From contig CAMAUX010000004.1 in the NCBI GenBank assembly GCA_945861435.1, positions 62,001-126,000 of the forward strand: 64,000 nt of DNA, in the 5' to 3' direction. The position numbers and the translations under genes are program-made. Below, in pieces: positions 18,201 to 26,287 of the stretch (position 1 is the first letter of the stretch; the number at the start of each line of letters is the position of its first letter). Source of the DNA: Chthoniobacter flavus. GTDB lineage: Bacteria > Verrucomicrobiota > Verrucomicrobiia > Chthoniobacterales > Chthoniobacteraceae. The notes under the pieces were generated by a model. The model was not told where the DNA came from. It did not search any database and saw only the letters and a program-made list of their open reading frames with translations.

Positions 18201-21200
18201 CCACGAACGTGATCGTATCATCCAACGAAGTCTGATCGCCGGTCAGCAGGGTGCTATTCTGCACCACTACCTTCACCGCGCTTGAGTCCGCAGAAAGATC
18301 CTCTGTCACAGGCGTCCCCGCGATCGCATCCGCACGCGTTGCCGCCACTTTGATAACCTTGTTGTCCGCAGTGGTCACCACGTAATGGGTGGCATTCCCG
18401 AAGCGGATCGCATCCCCCGTCGTCAACCCATGGCTCGCCGAAAAGGAGAGCGTTTCGTCGTTGCCCGAAATGCTCGCGCTCAGCACCAGATTCACCCCGC
18501 GCACCCCATTGTCTCCCACATCCAATACGGTCGGCGTCAGCCCCGAGGCATCCCCTGAAGAACCGGCAAAGCGAATGTGTGTGGCCGCACTCTCATCCGT
18601 GGTCACCACCGCATAGTAGGATTTCCCCTGCTCGAGCACGCCCACCTGCTTGTGCAAAATCACACCGTTCGTCTTCACGTACACCACAGTCTGGCCGTTC
18701 GTGAGCCCATGGGGTTGCGTGAATGTCACTTCGTCCGTCCCGGCATCCACCGAGGCGCCGCGACCAATCACCTTGATGTCACCCGCTCCATCATCCGCAA
18801 AGTCCAAGAACTTCCCTGCCGTCGCGTCCTGTGCGTTCTTCGCCAACCGCACAGCGCCCGTGTCCGGATCCACCACGGCGTAGTACGTGTGCGACTGCTC
18901 AAGCACCCCGTCCGCCACGCGTAACGCAGGGTTCGTCTTCGCCAGATACTTCAACGTATCCCCAGTCACCAACCCGTGCGCTCGGGCGGCACCTTCAGCA
19001 TCCAAAAACGAGATGAAATCCGTGGCCGCATTGGTCTTGCCGTTCCCGAGATTCGTCACCGTGAAAGTCCCCGAACCATCGTCCGCAAAATCCAAGAACT
19101 TCCCGGTCATCGCGTCCGTTGCATTCTTCGCCAAGCGCACAACGCCCGTATTCGGATCCACCACGGCGTAGTACGTCTGCGCCGCATCCAACACCCCGTC
19201 CGCCACGCGTAACGCAGGATTCGTCTTCGCCAGATACTTCAACTCATCCCCCGTCACCAGTCCATGCGCACGGGCGACATTTTCCCCATTCAAAAACGAG
19301 ATGACATCGGTCCCCGCACTGGTCCTACCGTTGCCGAGATTCGTCACCGTGAACGTCCCCGAACCGTCATCCGCGAAGTCCAAGAACTTTCCAGCCAATG
19401 CGTCCGGCCCGTTCTTAGCCAACTTCACCGTGCCGTCCTGTACCACCGCATAGTACGTGTGCGACTGCTCAAGGACCCCATCCGCCACGCGCAACGCGGA
19501 GTTCGTTTTCTTCAGATACTTCACCAAATCCCCGGTTAACAAACCGTGTTCGCGAGCCACGCCAGTCCCATCGGCAAAAGTCACGGAATCACTGGTCTCA
19601 TCAGCGCCCGTCATCCCAGACGCGAGATCTGTCAACGTGAACGTCCCGGAACCTGCATCCGCAAAATCCAGCACCTTCCCATCCTTTTCCAAGCGCACAG
19701 CACCCGTTTCCGGATCCACCACCGCTTTGTAGGTTCCACCGTCGCTCAGAACTCCGGAGACGTAGCGCAAGGTCGCCTGCTCCAAATAGGTGAGCTCATC
19801 TCCCGTCACCAGACGGTGCGTGACCGTGGCGCCGACCGCATCCTTGAACGTGATAGCCCCCGTGGTTGCACTCGCCGTGCCAAGACTAAGGTTGGTTAAA
19901 GCAACCCGCCCAACACCCGTGTCAGCAATGTCCAGAACGTTGCCGGCCACTGCATTCTCAAGACTGTCCGCCAACTTCACCGTGCCGTTCTCCACCACCG
20001 CATAGTAGGTGCCCCCGTCTGTGATCACCCCGGACACCACCCGCAGGTCCGCGTTCTTCACATAGTTCACCAAATCCCCCGTCTGCAACCCGTGCGCTGT
20101 CGCGAAGGTGACCACATCGCTGTCTGAATCACCATTGGTCGCCAGACTCGCCGCCACCACCGGAGTCGCAGTCGCGTTGAAACGCAAAGCCGGCAGCTTT
20201 ACCCCACCAAGATCCACCGCCACCTTCGTCGTGAAATACCCGTCCGCAATCACATCGAAGGAATCCGCCCCTGAGCCCGTCGTCACATTCACGCCGCCCG
20301 CGCTCTGCAGGTCAGCCGCCACAATCTGGAAACTCGCCGGCCCGCTCACCTGCTTGGAAGCGATGTCGGATTTGAGCACCAATTTGTCGACACCCACAGC
20401 CACTGTCACTTGGGCGTCCTCAGGCCGTTCCAACACCGGTGCAGTGTTATAACCCACCACTGCAATCGAGGCCGTCTGCTGTGCCGTCAGCGCCGCAGTC
20501 TGCTGCGCGGTCATGCCGACGGTTGCAGCAGGCGCCAACTTCACGATCCCCGTCGCAGCGCCCAGCGATAGCATGCCACCCGTGAGGGACACATCCACCA
20601 CCCGCGCCCCAGTCGCCGTCTGAAAATTCACCTCCAAACCACCGCTCGCCGTCAGGTTATCCACGTCCAGATTCAATCGATCACTCGCCGTCCCTGCACC
20701 GCGCCCAAGGAAGAGTAACGAAGTGCCCGCCCCAGCGTCCGACACCGTGGTCGGCTTCAGCGTGCTGGCACCTAGTTTGAGAACAGGTGTGCTCGCCAGC
20801 ACCTGGTTGAGACCTGCGCCGGGATCAAACACAATGCCCCCAAGCGACAAATCCATCGACTGCGCAAACAGCGCCAGAGTGTCATCGTCAGCCCCGCCAG
20901 CGTAATCAATCACGTTGCCGCTGGCGTTCTTCGCCGAGCCTTTCACCGTCGTGCCACCAAAGGTCACGGAATTCGCTCCCGCCCCCCCCGAGAAACTCAG
21001 AGCTCCAAGAGTGAGCGAATCGACGGTGCTCATGAAGGAGTCGCTACCATCCAGCCCGACGTACTCGATCGAATTACCCATGCCAGCCGCCGGCAAGGCC
21101 GCCTGCGTCGCCGCAAACCCGAGCACCGCGCTCGTGCCCGTGAGAGTGAGCGAGTTGCCCCCCCCAAACCCCTGCACCTTGAGCGCGCCAACCGTCGTCG

Positions 21201-24200
21201 CTGACTGTGACTCAATCCTCACCGTGTCGGCATCCGCCCCACCGCTGAAAGCAAGGGAGTGGCCCGTGGAAAGCGATCCCAACTTTGCCGTGTCGCCGGC
21301 GATCCGCAGACTGTTCTCACCAGCCTTTGCGTCGATGCTCACGCCCCCGGCCAGCACCGAAGTCGCAGACAAAATCTCCACGCGATCGACTCCCGCCCCC
21401 CCGTCAAAAAACACCGACGGCCCAAAAGCTGTTTTTCCGGTGGCTTTGACACCCAGCGTCGCCTGTGTTCCGGATACCGTCAGACTATTCTCACCCCCAC
21501 CCGCGGTCACCGAGACCGATCCAGCTGCCGCCAGAGTTTCCGCCGCAAGGCGAACCGTGTCCTTCATTTCGCCACCCACAAAAAGCACGGAGTCACCACC
21601 CGTCAGCGCGCCCAGCTTCGCACTCAATCCGCCAAGCCTGAACTCATTGATTCCGGTCTTTGCGTCCACAGAAATCCCGCCGGCAAACACCAAGGCGGTG
21701 GACTTGACATCCACAACGTCTTCCGAGGTGCCACCCACCACCTTCAAGGAATCACCGGTGGCCACCTTGCCCAGCGTTGCAGCCCCACCACTAACCTCCA
21801 CCAAATTGCTGCCATTACCCGTCGTTACCTCAACAGACCCCGTCGCCGTAAGCGTATCAGCTCTCAAAAGCACCCTGTCAGCGCCTTGAGACGTTGCCCC
21901 TGTCCCAAGGTATTGAACCGACTGGCCCGTACCCAAAGCACCGAACTTTGCCGAGGCCCCCTCGACGCGCAATTCGTTTGTACCTCCACCCATCTCCGAT
22001 TTCAGACCACCCGCGAGGACGCTGCCAGCAGCGGATACCTCAACGGTGTCATTATCGGTTCCACCGCGGAACACCACCGACGCCCCGAGAAGGACGGCCT
22101 TTGGAGTGACGTTCGCGCCGATCGTCGCCAGCGTCCCCGACACCTTCAACTTGTTCTCTCCATTCCCCAACCCCACAGAAACCCACCCTGCAGCCGCCAG
22201 CGTCTCAGCGCTGAGAACCACCGTATCACTGCCCCCACCACCAGAAGCCACCAAAGACTCGCCCGTACTCAACGTCCCAACTTTCGCATTGGCTCCGCTC
22301 ACAGTGAGCGCATTTAGGCCGGCACCCCCATCGTAGGAGATTCCGCCAGCCAATACGGACGTATCTGCCGAAAATATCACACTGTCGTCGCTATCACCCC
22401 CGGCATAGTTGACCGATTCTCCAGTCACCGGCACCCCCGTAGCCGCCCTCTTGCCCAACGTGATCTGGTTCCCCAACACGGTCACAGAATTGACGCCAGA
22501 ACCCGGCTTCACATCCAAGGAACTCGAGGTGGTCAGGCTCTGCGCTGTCACTGCCACCGTGTCCTTACCGCCCGCCGCCGCAAAACTGATCGACGCCCCG
22601 GTTGCACCAATCGATCCCACCTTCGCCGAGGTTCCCGTCAACACGAACAAGTTGCCCACTTCGCCAGCCCCACCCACATCCACATTCACGCCACCCGCCA
22701 GCACAGACGTGATGGAGACAAGACGCACGGTGTCGTCGCCGGTGGTGCCGACAAACTTCACGGAATCCCCGGCCGTAGCCTTGGCGGTGCCCGGACTCCG
22801 GATCCCCAAAGTCGCTAGAGTGCCCGATACCTCCAGAGAGTTATTTCCAGCGCCAGCAGACACGTCCACGCACCCCGCCGTCGTGAGCGTCTGCGCCCCG
22901 AGGGTGACGGTGTCGTTGTCTCCAAGTCCCGAGAAAAGCACAGACTCCCCGGTCGCTAACGCTCCCACACTCACGCTTCCACCTCCCACGCTCAAAACGT
23001 TCGCCCCAGCGGAACCCTCCATACGAATCCCGCCCGCAAGCACCGATGTGCTGGAAAGAATCTCGACCTTATCCGCCTGCGCTCCGCCGGTAAGAATCAC
23101 GGAACTTCCCAAGCCCAGCTTGAGTGTATCTCCCGTACCCACCGCCGTCTTCTTGCCTAGGTTCGCCAAATTGCCAGAAATGGTCAGCGTGTTGACCCCT
23201 CCATTCCCCGTCACCTCAACGCTCCCTCCGGCAACCAGAGCTCGCGCAGTCAAGGAAACCGTATCGCCGTCGTCGCCCCCAGAATAACTCACCGACTCGC
23301 CCACCGTTCCTGCGGCACCCCCGGCCACCACCCGCGCGCCCAGCTTCACGGAGCTCCCACTGATCGCCAGCGAATTGGTGTTGCTACCAGCGGTCATGCT
23401 GATGCCTCCCCCCAACACCGAGTTGGTCGCCGAAATCCCCACCGAGTCTAACCCCGTTGCCCCGACGAACCGCACCGAATCCCCAGTGGTCTTTTTCAAA
23501 CCAATTGCCACCTGGGTACCAGACACTGCCAGCGTGTTGGTTCCATCAAATCCCAAAAATTCCACCGATCCAGCCGCTGTAAGGTTCGCCGCCTTCAGTA
23601 AAAGGGTGTCGCCACCACCATCGCCGGTGAAGAGCACCGATTCGCCGTCGTTCCTCGCACCTAATTTCACATTAGACCCTCCCACCGTCAGCGCATTGAC
23701 ATCATCGCCACCGTCGCCCCCCGCATCCAGACGAATCCCCCCCGCCAGCACCGACGTGTCCGCAGTCAACTCAAGCGTATCCTTACCCCCAGCACCCACC
23801 AACCTCAACGAATCGCCCTGACCAGCGAGGATGCCAGGCGCACTCGCCGTAACGTTGCGGCCAATCGTGACACTGGCGCCCGACACCGTCACCACGTTCT
23901 CCCCGGCTCCCGCACCAACCTCAACGCTACCGGAAGCCACCAACGTCTGTGCGGAAAGCGACACCGTGTCATTACCCGCGCCTCCCCCTGTGAAGCTCAA
24001 CGACTCCCCGCTCACCAGACTGCCCACTTTCGCCGATGTCCCGCTGACGGCCACTGTGTTGTTGCCCCCACCCGCAGAAAATTTGATCCCACCTGCTGCC
24101 ACAGAGGTTCGCGCGGAGATCAGCAAGCTGTCAGCCTGCCCGCCCCCTTCAAAAAACACCGATTCACCCAAAAGCGGAGTCTTGGGAGCGGCCTTGATCC

Positions 24201-25941
24201 CAATCGTCACCAAGGATCCAGACAACTCCAGCTTATTGACCCCGTCGCCGACCGACATGCTGATGGAACCCGCAAGCGCTGTCGTCTGCGAAGCAAAGGT
24301 CACCAAGTCCCCTCCTCCCGCACCCGAGAAAATCAAAGACTCTCCGCTAGCAATCGCACCAAACTTCGCAGTCGTCCCACTCACCGCCAGAACATTATTA
24401 GTCCCATCCTTTCCAGCAAACCCAACCCCGCCAGCAAGCGTGCTGTTCGATGTCTCAATGCTCAGTCGATCAAAGCCCGAACCACCGAGGAAACTCACTG
24501 ACTCTCCCACTCTCTCTGTGGAGGTGTTCGTCTTGAGTGCATTCTTGCCCACCAGCAGCGTACCCCCGCGCATCGCAAGCCCGTTATCCGCATCCTTGCC
24601 GTCAAAATACAAAGACCCCTTCAGCGTCGTCGTGCCTTGCACGTTGAAAACCATACTGTCCTCCCCCGCGCCCCCAAGGTAGCTCAAGGACCGTCCGTCC
24701 ACTCCTGCAGCACTGGCAATCACGGACACCCCAATCGTCACCGACTTTGCCGTCACATTTGCGGCTTGGGAATATGCAGGCGCCTCCGACTTCGCAGCCG
24801 CCGTCACCGAAACCGTCGCCGCAGCCACCGAATCGTTGAATTCCTCGGTCGCATCCGCAACCTCATCATCCGTCAGAGCACGCCCCAGACTCTCCTCGAG
24901 ATCGCTCAGCTTGCCACTCAACGTCCCAAGCGCATCCAGCGCACCCGGCAGATCCCGGTCCACAAAACGCTGCGTCAGCATGGCAACCGTCGGCGACTCC
25001 CCGAGATTCAAAAACGCATCCTTCGCAATCGTCAAAGTCCCGCCTCCAATCTCAAGCCGCTCGGATTCCTGCCCCCCAATCACCCTCAAGTTCCCAAGAC
25101 TGGTCACCGCCGAGGTGATCGACAACAGTCCGCCCTTCGATCCCGTGCCGCTGAAATCCACCGCCAACTCGCCACCCACAGAAGTAAGGGCCCCTCCGAA
25201 CGCCACCCGATTCCCGTCGAAACTGTCCCCAGCCCCCATGTTCACCAACACGTTGCCGGTCACCGCCACGTTCTTTGCCGAAAACTGATCGTCCCCGCCA
25301 CGCCCATTGAAAGTAAGTGATTTGAGCGTCTTGATTCCCACCAATGAGAAATTGTCCGATCCAGCCCCTTCCGCCGTCCCCTCATTCACCACCAGCGCAG
25401 TGAGCGCACCCGTCAAATCCAGCCTCCCTGTAGCCCCCACACTCTGCTTTCCACCCACCAAAATCTCCTGCGTACGAGCGACCCCTCCCACCAACTCCAA
25501 GGAAGTCCCATCGTCCAAAAGATCCTTCGCCGTTCCCGCCATCGCATTGGTGTAATTCTCCGCAAGCTTGATCTGATTGGGGGCGACTTTAATGACGTGA
25601 TAAGTAGTCCCATCGACCAACCCCCCCACGCTTCCTTCCCCCGCCGTGTAACGAATGGTCTGCCCCGTCACCAGCGGATACACGTCATTCAACGTCACCT
25701 CGTTGCTGTCTGAGTTCACCTCAGCAAATCCCACAGGGAAAGTCTCCCCGGCTGCCTCCACCCGAAAATGCGTCGCATCCACCTGCGCGATCTCCACCTG
25801 AACATCCCCAAACGAGGCCAACTTCAAGGCCCCAACGCTGGCGCTTTTCGCGTCCACCACATAACTCGAAATTACTAGGAGCGCGGGCGCTATCCGGTTC
25901 TCAAGGGGCTCGATGCAGGAGGCGCGTAAGGAGGTCTTCAT
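15289..25941 (-). CDS. Giant repetitive surface protein with LEPLENRIAPA N-terminal motif
   Basis: About 3550 residues. ATG 25941 (MKTSLRASCIEPLENRIAPA) is chosen because this motif normally sits at the extreme N-terminus of giant PVC exported proteins; the frame is open to 26034. After one isolated type-B repeat (about residues 55-145) and a 250-residue unique section come about 24 type-A repeats of 60-70 residues (roughly residues 407-1773; consensus around TSVLAGGI, GESVxFxGG and LTVSGTxATLG). Fifteen type-B repeats of 80-103 residues follow (about 1935-3325; HGLxTGDxVxY, LRVADGVL, TYYAVV, VKLA, LDFADDGSGTF), then a unique C-terminus. A-repeats look like beta-solenoid turns rich in Gly, Asp and Thr. 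I see no membrane anchor, PEP-CTERM or autotransporter barrel. It is probably an adhesin or cell-coat protein. Confidence 0.88.
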   Translation of the reverse strand: MKTSLRASCIEPLENRIAPALLVISSYVVDAKSASVGALKLASFGDVQVEIAQVDATHFRVEAAGETFPVGFAEVNSDSNEVTLNDVYPLVTGQTIRYTAGEGSVGGLVDGTTYHVIKVAPNQIKLAENYTNAMAGTAKDLLDDGTSLELVGGVARTQEILVGGKQSVGATGRLDLTGALTALVVNEGTAEGAGSDNFSLVGIKTLKSLTFNGRGGDDQFSAKNVAVTGNVLVNMGAGDSFDGNRVAFGGALTSVGGELAVDFSGTGSKGGLLSITSAVTSLGNLRVIGGQESERLEIGGGTLTIAKDAFLNLGESPTVAMLTQRFVDRDLPGALDALGTLSGKLSDLEESLGRALTDDEVADATEEFNDSVAAATVSVTAAAKSEAPAYSQAANVTAKSVTIGVSVIASAAGVDGRSLSYLGGAGEDSMVFNVQGTTTLKGSLYFDGKDADNGLAMRGGTLLVGKNALKTNTSTERVGESVSFLGGSGFDRLSIETSNSTLAGGVGFAGKDGTNNVLAVSGTTAKFGAIASGESLIFSGAGGGDLVTFASQTTALAGSISMSVGDGVNKLELSGSLVTIGIKAAPKTPLLGESVFFEGGGQADSLLISARTSVAAGGIKFSAGGGNNTVAVSGTSAKVGSLVSGESLSFTGGGAGNDTVSLSAQTLVASGSVEVGAGAGENVVTVSGASVTIGRNVTASAPGILAGQGDSLRLVGAGGKDTLELTADTSVLAGGIRLDAGGDGGDDVNALTVGGSNVKLGARNDGESVLFTGDGGGDTLLLKAANLTAAGSVEFLGFDGTNTLAVSGTQVAIGLKKTTGDSVRFVGATGLDSVGISATNSVLGGGISMTAGSNTNSLAISGSSVKLGARVVAGGAAGTVGESVSYSGGDDGDTVSLTARALVAGGSVEVTGNGGVNTLTISGNLANLGKKTAVGTGDTLKLGLGSSVILTGGAQADKVEILSSTSVLAGGIRMEGSAGANVLSVGGGSVSVGALATGESVLFSGLGDNDTVTLGAQTLTTAGCVDVSAGAGNNSLEVSGTLATLGIRSPGTAKATAGDSVKFVGTTGDDTVRLVSITSVLAGGVNVDVGGAGEVGNLFVLTGTSAKVGSIGATGASISFAAAGGKDTVAVTAQSLTTSSSLDVKPGSGVNSVTVLGNQITLGKRAATGVPVTGESVNYAGGDSDDSVIFSADTSVLAGGISYDGGAGLNALTVSGANAKVGTLSTGESLVASGGGGSDTVVLSAETLAAAGWVSVGLGNGENKLKVSGTLATIGANVTPKAVLLGASVVFRGGTDNDTVEVSAAGSVLAGGLKSEMGGGTNELRVEGASAKFGALGTGQSVQYLGTGATSQGADRVLLRADTLTATGSVEVTTGNGSNLVEVSGGAATLGKVATGDSLKVVGGTSEDVVDVKSTALVFAGGISVDAKTGINEFRLGGLSAKLGALTGGDSVLFVGGEMKDTVRLAAETLAAAGSVSVTAGGGENSLTVSGTQATLGVKATGKTAFGPSVFFDGGAGVDRVEILSATSVLAGGVSIDAKAGENSLRIAGDTAKLGSLSTGHSLAFSGGADADTVRIESQSATTVGALKVQGFGGGNSLTLTGTSAVLGFAATQAALPAAGMGNSIEYVGLDGSDSFMSTVDSLTLGALSFSGGAGANSVTFGGTTVKGSAKNASGNVIDYAGGADDDTLALFAQSMDLSLGGIVFDPGAGLNQVLASTPVLKLGASTLKPTTVSDAGAGTSLLFLGRGAGTASDRLNLDVDNLTASGGLEVNFQTATGARVVDVSLTGGMLSLGAATGIVKLAPAATVGMTAQQTAALTAQQTASIAVVGYNTAPVLERPEDAQVTVAVGVDKLVLKSDIASKQVSGPASFQIVAADLQSAGGVNVTTGSGADSFDVIADGYFTTKVAVDLGGVKLPALRFNATATPVVAASLATNGDSDSDVVTFATAHGLQTGDLVNYVKNADLRVVSGVITDGGTYYAVVENGTVKLADSLENAVAGNVLDIADTGVGRVALTNLSLGTASATTGAITFKDAVGATVTHRLVTGDELTYLEQATLRYVSGVLSDGGTYKAVVDPETGAVRLEKDGKVLDFADAGSGTFTLTDLASGMTGADETSDSVTFADGTGVAREHGLLTGDLVKYLKKTNSALRVADGVLEQSHTYYAVVQDGTVKLAKNGPDALAGKFLDFADDGSGTFTVTNLGNGRTSAGTDVISFLNGENVARAHGLVTGDELKYLAKTNPALRVADGVLDAAQTYYAVVDPNTGVVRLAKNATDAMTGKFLDFADDGSGTFTVTNLGNGKTNAATDFISFLDAEGAARAHGLVTGDTLKYLAKTNPALRVADGVLEQSHTYYAVVDPDTGAVRLAKNAQDATAGKFLDFADDGAGDIKVIGRGASVDAGTDEVTFTQPHGLTNGQTVVYVKTNGVILHKQVGVLEQGKSYYAVVTTDESAATHIRFAGSSGDASGLTPTVLDVGDNGVRGVNLVLSASISGNDETLSFSASHGLTTGDAIRFGNATHYVVTTADNKVIKVAATRADAIAGTPVTEDLSADSSAVKVVVQNSTLLTGDQTSLDDTITFVAGHGLATGAKVSVGGETYWVVSTGVRTIQLATSAEDATAAAGGDLTKVVDLITDQLGVNVLTGVFGSFDKNTDEFTLGSPVVLASGQAVEFVKPSTADIRLAGEIVDGTTFYAKTGADNTKLQLTAVAPSEGDLTPAVVNLLDDGALGLSYVVGSGVVDKGSDTVFGSAHTLQTGDAVQFTKAAPGDADVRLARVIEDGTPLYAVAVSGTGLKLALSQEGAALDLIDGNVGVAFEDLVATATIAKGGDTVGTFVGHSSGLVTGDPVIFSKTASGDADVRLARVIADGTSLYAVAVSGTELKLALSVEDAAAAAGDGITPGDSSKVLDLIDGDVGVAFEDFVAAATISKEGDTIGSFVGRTSVLVTGDPVVFSKTAAEDADVRLARVIADGASLYAVAVSGTELKLALSAEDAAAAAGDENTPGDLSKVLDLIDGDVAVAFEDLTTIGTIDKGTDAVVFETYADHVKDGGVVVFTKTAPGDLSLRVASVVGSDAPLYAVAVSGTELKLALSSEDATAAGEGDQSKVLVLLAADDVEGGNVAVAFGDLVASGDFNKATDEMDLGSYSGRLHTGDAVVFAKTNAEDADIRLAAKAVNGGAYYVIRQSDTSVRLALTAEDAAAGVPVAVDLVENVKDTAISFVRATDVGVSVGADRITLANETDAGAEVRLGFQDGDFVVYASSNAIGGLVSGQTYKVVLPTLGLNSFQLVDAVDETTVADLTSLPASTVDHYLINRLDAEQEISFKSVSGVYGGLVLKDAVALSNRSASQAGLYTGLGEVAAASLASLVSEVFDLQNISVGGAPGSKAAATPVMDIDGGIGVTKVRLDNVTTVAAMNVRTREGADSVQIEQRGLYGISEFKGKVTIELGSDEDSDELLVGRDEPMLDVFAATPVSFFNDRVNFANLGTLKGDVLTVIGADDADSLRAQIMADSDVAPNMSVNLFRGSNLTAALREIMVPTTGVPPKPALVFVS
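15970..20140 (-). repeat. Fifteen tandem type-B repeats inside the giant gene
   Basis: Successive units encode HG-L-x-TGD, RLARVIADG or LRVADGVL, YYAVV/LYAVAVSG, LKLALS/VKLAKN, and LDLIDGD/LDFADDGSG. Unit length varies from about 80 to 103 codons. Two blocks are almost identical at the DNA level: 18780-19560 with a 288-base period, and 16680-17350 with a 306-309-base period. The remaining units are more diverged. Confidence 0.85.
20620..24720 (-). repeat. About 24 type-A repeats inside the giant gene
   Basis: Units of 60-70 codons end in SGTxATLG or SGxSAKLG. In the middle of the block, units carrying (S/N)SVLAGGI alternate regularly with units carrying TLxAAGSV, so the real period is a dimer of about 130-145 residues. 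Units near both ends are more diverged, which is usual for tandem arrays that turn over from the middle. Confidence 0.8.
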
Positions 25942-26287
25942 AGAATTCAATACCCGAGAGGGCTCTGTCTGGGGATGGATGGAGAGGGGGGAACTGCGTT
26001 TCCTCACCCCGTCATGTCCATAACGACATATCATCAGGAAACTCTGGATGAAAACTCCGGGGTGGAGCCCCAGTTTCTACTGCCACCACCCACCAAGGCG
26101 CAAGCGTGAACCCCGTAGCTAACCTTGCTATATGTTTATCTTAAATCCCTGACTCCTTCCAGCTTCCGCCTTGATCTCACCCCAGTCCTCCCACTATCGA
26201 TTCCCCCCCTGCCGCTCACCCTCCCTTCCCGAGGTCAAGGGCCCCAGGCTTCACAACCCCACACCACACCAACTCCTCCCCTCCATT
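25942..26287. other. Divergent intergenic region, 346 bases
   Basis: It separates the giant gene from the oxidoreductase gene. The only AT-rich stretch is about 26125-26150, which could hold promoters for either side, but no clear -35/-10 pair was found. An imperfect hairpin lies at 26050-26077: AAACT (26052-26056) pairs with AGTTT (26072-26076) and GGGG (26059-26062) with CCCC (26068-26071). No T-run follows. Nothing else is visible. Confidence 0.5.

Noticed and set aside
15970-20140. Regularly spaced repeats suggestive of a CRISPR array
   Set aside because: The period is 288-309 bases, units are in frame and translated, and no short repeats with unique spacers or cas genes exist.
20915-24682. 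Long antisense frames within the giant gene that look repetitive (Pro/Ser/Thr-rich)
   Set aside because: They mirror the repeats of the sense gene, which has the domain logic and the LEPLENRIAPA N-terminus. Dual coding is not needed to explain them.
15289-25941. PEP-CTERM or autotransporter secretion of the giant protein
   Set aside because: The C-terminus (KPALVFVS) has no PEP motif, membrane helix or barrel-like strands, and no exosortase gene is in the window.
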